Of a stretch of DNA of 64,000 bases, positions 22,436-32,133 are shown piece by piece. Origin of the DNA: Clavaria fumosa (lineage: Eukaryota; Basidiomycota; Agaricomycetes; Agaricales; Clavariaceae); contig OX637799.1 in NCBI GenBank assembly GCA_951802425.1, positions 1,240,001 to 1,304,000 on the forward strand, in the 5' to 3' direction. Each line of letters starts with the position of its first letter. Position 1 is the stretch's first letter. The position numbers and the translations under genes were made by a program. The notes under the pieces were generated by a model. The model was not told the origin of the DNA and ran no database searches. It saw only the letters and a program-made list of their open reading frames with translations.

Positions 22436-24252
22436 TCATTGATTGGGGCATGCTGTGCTGTAATGTCCAGACTTCCCACATCTCATGCAAAGATTTCCCT
22501 GATGATGACGTTCTTGTTCCTCATCACTGAGGGGGACATAGGGCGGATTCAGATTTGGATTCGGCTGGCAAGGTGGATTAGCAGGTTGCGGGGTTCCCTG
22601 TGGCTGGTCGTGGCATTGTAGGGTTGTTGCCAGCAGCGGGATAAGGTCGCGACGTCGCTTGGTAGTTGCGATTTCTGCCTTGTTGAACAAGAGGGTGATT
22701 TCTGCCTTGTTGAGCAGGGGGACAGGGAGCAGGAGGGTTAGTGCAGAATTGAGATTGGTGGGTCTCACTCTCATATTCCCAGTGCCTCTGGTCAATTTGC
22801 ATTGCCAAATCTCGAAGTTCCTGATATGTAGTGGGTTGCGGAATGACTTTCATGGCCTCTTTGATGTGCATGGACATCGAATGGTAGAGCTCTGACTGAA
22901 TTCCAGTTGGATTTGAAACAGATGATGTGGTTGGAGAATCGTTCATTCTTGCCCATCTGTAACATACGAAGGTTCTGGTCCGCCTCAATCTGGGTGTTCA
23001 CTACTCCGAACATTCCTCCAAACTCGCGAATAAACCCTTCCCAGGAGTGTAGGGCTGGGTGGTTGGGATTGAATTGAAGGAGGGAGGTGTAGTGACTCTG
23101 TGCGGTGTCCATGAGGTAAGAGGCCACAAAGATAACCTTCTTGTGGTCACCCTGGAAGGTTACGGGCTTCACGAAGAACATCATCAAGCATTCCGTGTTG
23201 AAAGGTTTCCACTTGCGTTGATTGCAACCATTGAATGGCTTGGGGCACCTGGTATTGAGCTTGGATTCTTGAGCGAAGGCATCTCGGGTTGATGGTCCTT
23301 CGAAGGGAGGGGCCTGGTAATAGTAGTGGTGGTGGTGAGTACCAGGGGCCTCGTCTCGAAGTGCGGCGGCGACATGCAGAGGCATAGGGGGGACTGGAGG
23401 GACTTGTGGGGCTTCAGCCTGAGACAGGGGATGAGATACTGGTCACGTCTCTGTCAGAGGTACTGGTCGTGCTTCTGGTTGTGGAATGCAGAAGGGCTTG
23501 ACCGGAATCTTGAGGCAGGGGGCAGGTTGAAGCATTACTTTGGTCCCTATAGGGTCACGAGGGAGCGCCCTGCTTGGAGTAGTGGCTGGCTGCATCCATG
23601 TAGGCCAGCTACTGCAAGGGGCGGTGTACCTAGGAATCCTAGAGACAATGGCAGGTCACTCATCGGGCGCGGCGGGATTTGCGAAGTTCTGTAGAGATTG
23701 TGCCGTGACCTGAAAAAGCAGGCTCATATCTCGAGGTCCTCTAGTGGGTTGAACCTGTCTCGGAGGTCGCGAGGGAGTATCCAGGTCAGGGGGAGTCGGA
23801 ACTCCACAATCAGTGGTTCCTGGGTACTGACACTGACTTTTGTACAACCGATTCTGAGGGTTCGCATGGAATCCATCTGTCAATCATACCAATGCCTCGT
23901 AGAGATTTGTTGTCTCAATGAGGTACACTAGTTCTTCATCGAGAGTTCTGGTTTTGTATTGGTGGCGAGTATTGTTGAGAATTTGGTAAGTATGGTGGCG
24001 AGGGTGGTCGAAGCGCGGGTAACCGAGCTGCTCCACGAGGGACTCAGCTTCTTCATGCAGGGATGAGGCATGGCTAGGTGCGATTTGGGTGGGTTCTTCA
24101 GGCTGTGATTGAACGACAGACGCAGGTCACTCTTGAACAGTGGTAGGCAGCTCGCGAGTAGTCTCCAAGATCATTGGAGTGATCGCGCAGCTACCTGTGC
24201 ATGTCTGGAAGTGATGAGTGGTTGGTTGGGGAGGAGTGTGACTGGAAGACAT
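22436..24252 (-). pseudogene. Gypsy-1 gag
   Basis: The ATG at 24252 lies about 54 nt after the LTR edge, as expected for gag. The frame runs through a Pro/Gln-rich region and a conserved capsid part (VTFQGDHKKVIFVASYLMD, HSWEGFIREFGGMFG) to a zinc knuckle CMRCGKSGHYSTACPN near 22440. TGA codons at about 24130, 23885, 23660 and 23445 and a frameshift near 22800-22950 inactivate it. Confidence 0.8.
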
Positions 24253-24293
24253 AATAGGGTGTTATCCGGGTGTTGAGTGGTGGGGCAAGGGGG

Positions 24294-24305
24294 AGACTTG
24301 ATATT
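24294..24305 (-). other. Gypsy-1 primer-binding site, self-complementary type
   Basis: One nucleotide inside the 5' LTR edge, the minus strand reads AATATCAAGTCT, a perfect 12-nt complement of AGACTTGATATT in the element's own LTR (13357-13346). It does not start with the TGG expected for a tRNA primer. This matches Tf1-type self-priming. Confidence 0.7.
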
Positions 24306-24306
24306 A

Positions 24307-24358
24307 TGTTAGGGCCTGTCCCATCTCGTAAGTAATGCCGATGATCAACTTGTTGGTG
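24307..24358 (-). repeat. Gypsy-1 5' LTR remnant
   Basis: The first ~52 bp match the start of the 3' LTR (TGTTAGGGCCTGTCCCATCT and on to TTGTTGGTGAC), then similarity stops, so this LTR is truncated or interrupted by later DNA. Confidence 0.8.
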
Positions 24359-24498
24359 ACTGTCATGAAAGCATCGCCTGTACTATCAGGCCAGCAAATT
24401 TCAATCCTTTAACTTAAGAAACACCATGCAAATCAGGCGAACAAGGGGCTAAACCCCGGCTATATATTTTATTGCAAGATAAGTACAATACTTATCTA

Positions 24499-25405
24499 CA
24501 TGAAAGAAAGCCAAGACCCCTCTTCATCAAGGGAGGAGCCTGAGGTGCCGTACTCAGATCCCCAAGACTCCTCTTCCCATGACTCGTCTGAAGAGTCTGA
24601 GAAGTCAGACTCACCCACGAACCCAAGGGCAACCCTCAAGGGATGGGAGGCAAACTGACCATCCCAGATTCCCGCCTCTAGGGCAGCCTCTCGCAAATCT
24701 TGCACAGCACTGAGAGGACCTTTGTCATCCACAGTAGGAGACGGGAGGGAGGAATAGGCGGGGGGGAGGTCAATGGTAGGAAGGGAGGGCGACGGAGGAG
24801 GCGCCACCAATGGGGTATCCAGAGGTTGGAGATCCGGACCTGGGGACGGTAAGCCAGATGTACAGGACCAGAACCGATCTCAGCCCAATCCTGCCCACCT
24901 TGATCACCCCAAGGGGTGGTGGCCCAGACAGTTGGCAAGGGAGGATGGGGAGGAGCCCAGTCCCAATCTATAAAGAATCAGACTTACTGGAGACAGAGAG
25001 AAGCAACTCGGCTAGCTCACCATGAGGATCCTCAAGAAGGTCACAAATACATCGGTAAGGACCTTGAGTCAAAGAGCAATCCTTGACAAGGTGGGAGGGA
25101 TCCCCACAGGCAAAGCATCAGTCGAGGACCCAGTAAAGGTCCACATCGGCAGGGACGAGTTGAACCCACCAATGGAAGGTATCGCAGGAGAGTTTAATCC
25201 CAGTGCAGGGAGCGAAGAGGGAGGAGCTGTGGAAAAACTCGATGAGGTGGTGGCCTTGGAAACACATAGCAGGCAGACTCTGAAGAGACGGCGAAAGGAG
25301 GAAGACCATCCTTTTATCCAGTAACTGCCACAGGCTGATCTTGACCTTGATTGGGCAAACCCCTATCCACCAGACACGATCACCCCTAAGAAGATCTTTG
25401 ATCAA
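24499..25405 (-). pseudogene. Degenerate gag-like fragment with CCHC zinc knuckle
   Basis: On the minus strand: a Trp-rich part (GDRVWWIGVCPIKVKISLWQ), the knuckle CFACGDPSHLVKDC, a Pro/Ser linker and a very acidic end (SDFSDSSDESWEEESWGSEY). Stops separate the parts. It could come from an LTR element gag or a LINE ORF1; no pol is attached. Confidence 0.45.
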
Positions 25406-25449
25406 AGATCAGTTTCACTCGATCACTGCATCACACTGATCGATCAAGT

Positions 25450-25521
25450 GATCATGACTCAGAACAGCTTGATCACAGATCATCTGATCATGACTCAGAA
25501 CAGCTCGATCACAGATCATCT
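25450..25521. repeat. Tandem duplication, 36 bp x 2
   Basis: Two head-to-tail copies, 25450-25485 and 25486-25521, differing at one base. The unit begins GATCATGACTCAGAACAGCT and holds several GATC/TGATCA palindromes. Confidence 0.85.
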
Positions 25522-25844
25522 GATCCTCCAATCTTATCCCCAACAAGATCAGACGCAGCCGACCATGATGTAATGCATCGAAGCGGGGACCCTATCCGAT
25601 CGCTGATGACATCATCATCACAAGGATCCCAACAAAGATCGACACTGCTCATACTCAGCATTCCAGTGCAAGCGCGCAGCTTTCCTGATCATCTATCAGA
25701 TTCTGATATTTAATCAATGACTCATACATCACATACAGCCCATAGCTAGAGTATATAAGACCTGGGACCAGCCCACATGTACCCTAGCTTCAATCTTTTC
25801 ATCTATACACTTACTTGAGAGACCTCAACTAAGTCTGATAGCAA

Positions 25845-26165
25845 ATGTTGCTGCTGAGAACTTCGCACTGGAAGGATTTGTCTTCCCGCCCTTAAGGTCG
25901 CAAGTCATTCCTCCTGAGAGTTTCACCAGCCACCCATCGATTGAGCAGAACCTCTATCGGTTCGAGTATTACCAGAGGTATACAAGGACTTGGATAAAGG
26001 ACCGACTACTCAGAGCCAATCCACAGACCTACTACCAGACACTTCGACTATTGCAGGAGTATTCTCTGCATATCGAGAGACAAGTCCGCCAGGACTATCG
26101 ACTAGCATTAGAAACTGAACAGACCCTTCGCTCTACCCTTGCACACCAAAGGGGTTTTGCTGTCA
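25845..26165 (+). pseudogene. Partial plus-strand reading frame of a truncated element
   Basis: An open frame of about 105 residues contains AENFALEGFVFPPLRSQ, NLYRFEYYQRYTRTWIKDR and EYSLHIERQVRQDYRLALET, mostly helical. A TATA-like GTATATAAGA lies at 25752-25761, so it may be the first frame of an LTR element whose LTR covers part of 24359-25840. It is cut by Copia-B at about 26166. Family not recognised. Confidence 0.4.
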
Positions 26166-26204
26166 CAAGCCCGACAAACACTCCCCCTCAAGTGGGCAGC
26201 ACTC

Positions 26205-29200
26205 CAATCGATGCCCTTGCTGCTTCGAATTTCGCGCACGGTAGAGCCTTCGTGAGCAGGTCGGCCAGGTTGTCATCCGTAGGTACATATGAGATTTCAA
26301 CCTTGCCTGCACGCACTAGCTCTCTGATGAAATGATACCACACATCTATGTGCTTAGTTCACACATGGAACTTGGGGTCCTTCGCTATCGCGATAGCCGA
26401 CTGGTTATCCGTGCATAGACTTGTCGGACCAGTGGTTGGTCTCCCCAGCTCATCTAGGAATGCACGCAGCCACAGGACTTCTTTCGCAGCATGCGTCGCC
26501 GCGATGTACTCAGCCTCCACACTCGATAATGCGACTATGGGTTGCTTCTTCGACAACCAGGATACAACGCCTGCGCCAAGCTTGACAACATAGGCCGAAA
26601 TCAACTGGCGGTGAGTTTGCGAGGCCCAGTCAGCGTCTGCGTATACCTCGGGTTCATTGCAATGTCCGCCGAAGGTTAACCAGAGGTCGCGGGTTGTGAA
26701 TAAGTATTTTATAACCCACTTAATTGCATTCCAATGGGCTTGTGCCGGATTCTGCGTGAATTGCGCAAAAATTCCGACCGCAAATTAGACATCGGGACGA
26801 GAGATTACAGCTGGCCAAAGAACGCTGCCACATGCCTCTTGATAGGGCATGCCGATTGCCTCAGTGGGGCATTGTTCCTTGGAAAAGACCGCGCCAGGTT
26901 CCATGGGCGTATATGTTGGCATCACATTTTCAACTCTGAATTTTTGGGCGATGGCCGTTAAGTACACCTTTTGATTGATAGAGATAGTTCGGGTTTTATG
27001 ATCGCGTTTGACTTCAAAACCAAGGAGCCAAGAGACTTCGCCTTGGTCTGTAATCTCAAAATGTTTAGAAAAGGCATTTTTGAATTGGATTATAGCTGTG
27101 CGAGAGCTCGTGGCGATGACCATGTCGTTGGTCGAAACCGTGACATGGGTTGTTTGGCCAGCACAGCTTTTCGTAAACACCGAGTGGTCGAGGTGTGACA
27201 GCGTGAAACCCAAGTCTAAGAAAGCGCCAGTCATTTTCTCGTGCCACATCCTCCCAGATTGCCTTAGCCCGTAGAGTCCCTTCAGCAGTTTGCAGACTTT
27301 GTCTTTATTGTTTGGGCCCAGTATGCTGGGAGGGGGCTCCATGAAGACATCTTCGCTGATCTCGACATTGAGGTAAGCTCCTACGACGTCTATTTGATGG
27401 ATCTCCCAGTCTAGCCTGGCTGCGTTGGCGAGGACGACGCGGATCAAAGCAATCTTTGCCACAGCGGTGAAGGTCTCATTGTAGTTGAGTCCCTTTACCT
27501 GCTTGTGACCACCTGCGACGAGCCTAACTTTGTACTTCAGAATCTTGCCGTTTGAGCCCAGTTTAATTTTGAATACGTGGCTGTAGGGGATAACTGGCTT
27601 ATTGGTTGGCCTCGGGACAAGCTTCCAGGTGCGTAAACGTTGCAGCTGCTTTAGTTCGACGTCCCAGGCTTCTTTCCACCGGTTGGCATCGTCGCTCCCG
27701 AGTGCTTCGGCAAGAGTACGCGGTTCAGTCCCTATTGCGCCCGTGGACAATGCGAAGAGGGGAAAAGAGCTGTCCGAGCTGTCTGGTGAGTCATCGAGTG
27801 CGTATGCTGAAGTGTGAGCATGGTGGCCAGCTAATTTTTTGTAGAATCCGGGTTCTGGACATTTGCGGTGGGGTCTACTGGACTCGTCGTGTTCTGCATG
27901 CTGGGGGTAGTCAGGCGTGGGTGACGGAGATCTGCGGTTAGCGGGGTGACTGTGAGTACTATCTGAGTCGCTTTCGTCACTGTTTGACGGCTGCAGAATA
28001 CTTGTTGTCTCATCTGGGTCACTTGCGCTTTCGTCGGTGCCGGGCACTGTTCGGGGATAACGACTGTCTGATTGTGACCGGTGTGGTCAAAAATTACTTC
28101 GCGTTCTATTTTGACTTGACATTTGTCAGGAACGTAAATTCGATAGCCTGTGCTTGTCGCATCGAAGCCGACGAAGTGGCCGAGCATCGCATGAGGTTCC
28201 AGCTTGCCGGCGTCTGGGATTTTAACCCAGGCACGTGTGCCAAACGGTACTACTCGCGACATGTCGGGTTTCTTGCCATATCGAGCCTGGTACGGGGTGC
28301 CGTTATTGAGCGTGCATGTGGGTGAGCGATTTTTTATCCAAGCGGCATGGTTCATCGCTTCAGCCCAGAGATATCTTGGTAGTTTCGAGTCGATAAGCAT
28401 TGCATGGGCAAGTTCAGCCTTTGTGCGGTTCCAACGTTCAGCAATGCTGACTTGCTCATGTGTGTCGTGGATGGTGAGTTCACGTACAGTTCCTTTGTCT
28501 GCCAAATGCTGGCTAAATTTATCGTTGAGGAACTCGCGTCCATGGTCAGACCGAAGGATTTTTATCCTCACGCTGTCTTGGGTCTCAAGACGTTTCTCAT
28601 AGTCAAGATAGGCTCTGAAGGCCTCGTTTTTACGGCGAATGAAGGCGATGTGAGTCCAGCGCGTTGCACAGTCGATGAAATCGACTGTGTAACGGCTCCG
28701 AAAGATTGATTCGACTGACGCTGGCCCCCATAGGTCCGTATGGATTTTGGTCATTTTTGATCCGTCAGTTACTTCCAAAGGCATGTTGCCGCATCCGACG
28801 CCGTTGAATTCCCCTCCGTCGGCTGCGGTAACTGGCCTGGGAGATGTGTTCCAGAAATTGACCAGTTTCTCTCTTAAAGGGGTAAAGTGGGCGGTTGCGC
28901 CACTATCAAGGAACGCAGCGATGTGGGAGCATTGGTGAGTTGCCTTGGCAGCAACATCTGTGGGGGTAGAAGTACAGGTGAACGCAACCCACTCGTCTGT
29001 ATCTTCTTTCTTCCCCTTCATCGTCGCAGCGTTTGCATCCGTCTGTTTGTTCTTTGCCCAGGGAGGGTGTTGTCCCTCCTTGGGTCCTCCCTTGGCAAAG
29101 CAATCCTCAACATTATGATTGGTGTGTTTACAGTTCTCACAATGCTTCGTTTCGCCTGAAGATTTGTTTCCTTTGCCTCTGTGACAGTTTTTGTTCGCCT

Positions 29201-29370
29201 GGAAAGCCGCCTGACCAGATTTCGATAATCTGTGAGTTATCTGCCGTTGGTGGTTCTCTTCAAGGATGATCCTGATCAAGTAGTTCGGGTCAACAGCCTT
29301 TTTGTTCATGTCAGCAGCGTGGAGGAGGGATTGGAGGAGCGGCCGATAACTAAGTGGTAAGCTGACATGA
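26205..29370 (-). pseudogene. Copia-B gag C-terminus, protease, integrase, RT and RNase H
   Basis: Minus-strand: gag end with knuckle CENCKHTNHNVEDC; protease AAFLDSGATAHFT; integrase core IHTDLWGP, KILRSDHGREF, AERWNRTKAELA; RT with WKLVPRPTNKPVI, KARLVA-like YKVRLVAGG, HQIDVVGAYLN, LLKGLYGLRQSGRMWH; RNase H with VALSSVEAEYIAATHAAKE. The RT catalytic pair is VSTNDM instead of a DD, and the segment that normally lies between protease and integrase (the HHCC pre-integrase region) is missing: MPLEVTDG runs straight into SKMTKIHTDLWGP. A frameshift near 28020 separates integrase from RT, and a stop lies near 26785. The copy is inactive. Confidence 0.88.
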
Positions 29371-29375
29371 ATCAT

Positions 29376-29600
29376 TGTAATGCTTTCTATCCCTCAAAAG
29401 AACCAGACTCAATGGTATATTGAGTATGGTAGTTCTATGTAGAGGGATCTACCCTCTCTGTACAGTCGCACCGCGATATATATAGGCGAGCAGCCCTCTA
29501 GGGGCCGCTGATGTAAGCATAGCCTAAGCGGCTATGCTAGTAGACTATTATGGTAGGTATATTATGTAATAAAAGAATAGAAAAGGCCTATAGCCTTACA
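29376..29600 (-). repeat. Gypsy-2 3' LTR
   Basis: 225 bp; differs from the other LTR at about 7 sites by eye, all transitions. It contains a TATATATA promoter-like core and a GCATAGCC/GGCTATGC hairpin. Confidence 0.95.
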
Positions 29601-29899
29601 CCCTCCCCCTCCGGAGAGGCCCCAACCAGAGGCAACGCGTGGGCAGCACGGGACGACGAGCAGAATTGTAGAATAATGGTACAAGGGGCGCATCCCCTTG
29701 GGCAGGGTTACTGCCATGTCACCGGGCATGATCCCCTCTTGGGGCCTTCGCCTGGTGCTGATGGGTCCTACCCGGTGGTCTGCGCAACTTGCCCCCAGTT
29801 GGACAGCGTGTCACAAGCGGCACGCCCCGGTGGGGGGTGCCCCAAGTGCCGCTGTCTCGTCCTGTGGGGTAGGCATATTTTTTCAAAGAGCTCGGACAC

Positions 29900-32000
29900 T
29901 TAGTCCAAGCCCTGCTCATAGTCGCATGGCAGCTCGCCCTCGTCGTCGCTCCAGTTGGGTGATGACACAACAGGCCTCTTCACGGCCTTAGCGGCTGATG
30001 ACTTAGCCACTTTCTTTTGTTTTTGAGAGGGCCCCGCACCCTCTGTCTGGGATATTGTTAAACCCCCAATAGGTAGCCCTAGGGGGTTTCTAATGGTGGA
30101 CGTGCTTCCACCATCTTCCAGGGGCGCATCGCCCCTCCATTCGTCTCCTGCCTTCTCACTTAACTGAAGATGGCACGGACGCGCCCCGCACCCTATGCAC
30201 TCTAGCAGTGCATATGTCCGGGGTGGTATGGGAGGCTTCTCCCATTCACCCAGCGCTAGCTGGATATCATCATCCAAGGGGGCATTCCCCTTTCACATGT
30301 ACTCGTGTGCCCACGCGAGTACAAATTCGTCCCAGAGCTCTGTTTCCCCAATGGAGACTCCAGCGTCTACAAACGCCTCAATCGTCTGCGCGACGGTTGG
30401 CGTTATCTTTGTGTTCCAGTGCCTGGAATGTCATGCAGGGAGGACTCTCCCTTTAATGGCCTGCACGTATGCCCCCTTTGACACAAAGAGGGCTACAGCC
30501 ATAGCTAGGAATGGGCGCTGCATTCGGGCCTGGGATGGTGCGCATGCTATTATGGTATGCCAGATGGCCACCTTGCGTGCAAAGGACAGGGGTGAGTCCC
30601 CGTCCTTATCAATACCAAGGACGGCCGCTCTGCCCATCCTTATGTCGGTGGCCCAGCAGCGCAGGTCTGACACTGCGCCTCTGTCGCCTTTCGGGTTCAT
30701 AGGGGGAATTTCCTCCTTCTCCCCTACAAAGGAGAGCCACAGCTCTTGGGGGAGCAACGGCTCCTCGGTCTCTACAAACTCCCTAATGGGAGGCGCAACC
30801 ACTCTTGCTGCTGTCAGCGGCAATGTCTGGTATGATGGATAGGAGGGTGCTCCCCCTCCTGCGACTTCCAAGGGTCCTGCCCTCAGGGATGGGTCGCCCA
30901 TTCCTCCGCTCTCTTGCAACATCTGCCCCTGCAGATGGCGTGCCACCCGGTCCGCCGATTTTTCGATGCCGGCAGGAACTCTCCAGTTCCTCAACTGGCG
31001 TAGGCAGCTTTTCCGCTGCCGCATTCTTCTGGGCCTCCTTAATGGCCCATCGCATCTTCATTACGGCAGTCATATCATAACTGCCGTCAGGCGCTCCATG
31101 ATGCGCCTGCTGGTTGAGGGCTATCACCTCCTCAACTGTCTTCAACTCAACCACCCATGCGCTGGGTTTGACGGACATCCCCGAAGGCCAAGGATAGCCA
31201 TCTGGGGCCCTGTCTGGGCGGGGAGCGTTAAAGGGATACCCCCTTGTCGGAGGCGCAAGCACCGTCTCCGCAAATGTTTGTTTATGCCTCAGTGAGGCAT
31301 CCGGGTTCTGCTGGTTAATACCAGCAGCTGGAAGAGGGGGATACCCCTCCTCAACATTCATGGGGAGGTCCACGTCCCCCATAGGCGGCGCTATGTCTGC
31401 GTACGAGACAGCAGTGCGGGCCCTTTTTGGGTCCTGCTCCAAGGGATCCCTTTCAGGTCCCTTCCCTTTCGCCGCTGTTCACACCGCGGCGAGCTCCTCA
31501 TTGGCACTTGCCAACTTTTCTGTCAAGGAGAGAACCTTTTCCTTTGCCTTTCTAAGGTCGGCCTTGACCTTATCCAGGCTATCGTAAGCTTTTTCAAGCT
31601 TTTGCCAGTGCCCAGCGCAAAGGGCATTGCCCTTCTCATACTCTTCATGCAAGTCATCCAACTTGCACTGCATCATCCCGAGCTCCGGCTCGAGCTCACA
31701 CTTAGCGCTTTCCTGTGCTTCCTTAAGCGTTTGTTGAAACGCTTCATCTGAGTGCAGCAGCGACTCGAAGATGTGGTGACGGAATCCGATACACTGAGTG
31801 CACCAGGATCTGTGGGTGATTGCATGGATCATGCGATCCTGGACCCAGGGGAGAGTTTCCTCCCCTTGTGACAACGATGGCTGGGACAACCCAGCCGTTC
31901 CGACGATGCTCATTGGCAGTGAGTTCCCTGGCGCGAGGCCAGGGACAGTGGCGGTGCAGGTAGTGCGAGGAGATGGGGTTTCCCCCATCGGATCATCCAT
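29900..32000 (-). pseudogene. Gypsy-2 third reading frame, broken into four parts
   Basis: Downstream of pol and in the same direction lie overlapping open stretches at 31479-32000, 30783-31442, 30431-31024 and 29900-30277, probably one ancestral frame of about 650-700 residues. The first part has a short Cys-His segment (RSWCTQCIGFRHHIFE) and a long charged coiled coil up to EKLASANEELAAV. The second is Pro-rich, then KMRWAIKEAQKNAAAEKLP. The third has FVGEKEEIPPMN and a conserved-looking block (DLRCWATDIRMGRAAVLGID, RPFLAMAVALFVSKGAYVQ). The last ends in an acidic tail. I recognise no known domain and no clear signal peptide or membrane span, so it is not an obvious env. Breaks are a stop near 31478 and a frameshift near 30990. 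Confidence 0.6.
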
Positions 32001-32133
32001 TGTAACAAATGGCTGATGAGGAAAAAGAGAAAAAGAGGGTGGGCCCTCTTAAGGTTTTGTACCTTACAGTGGAGCCACCACGTGACTTACTCACTGTGGC
32101 TAATGACCCCGCAGTCTGGCTCGATCACATTTA

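Larger units (their letters stand above)
12667..24358 (-). mobile_element. Gypsy-1: self-priming Tf1/sushi-type Ty3/gypsy chromovirus, degenerate
   Basis: On the minus strand, from right to left: 5' LTR remnant (24307-24358), primer-binding site, gag, protease, RT, RNase H, integrase with chromodomain, an antisense extra gene, polypurine tract (GAAGGGGGGGTAA ending at 14144) and a full 3' LTR (12667-14143). Both LTRs carry the same end, TGTTAGGGCCTGTCCCATCT on the plus strand. The element inserted into Copia-A (left flank GCTAT) and was later split at 18749-20739. Multiple stops make it inactive. Confidence 0.85.

Noticed and set aside
29900..32000. Retroviral-type env gene in Gypsy-2
   Set aside because: The position fits, but I see no signal peptide, cleavage site or membrane anchor; coiled coil and Pro-rich parts alone do not make env.
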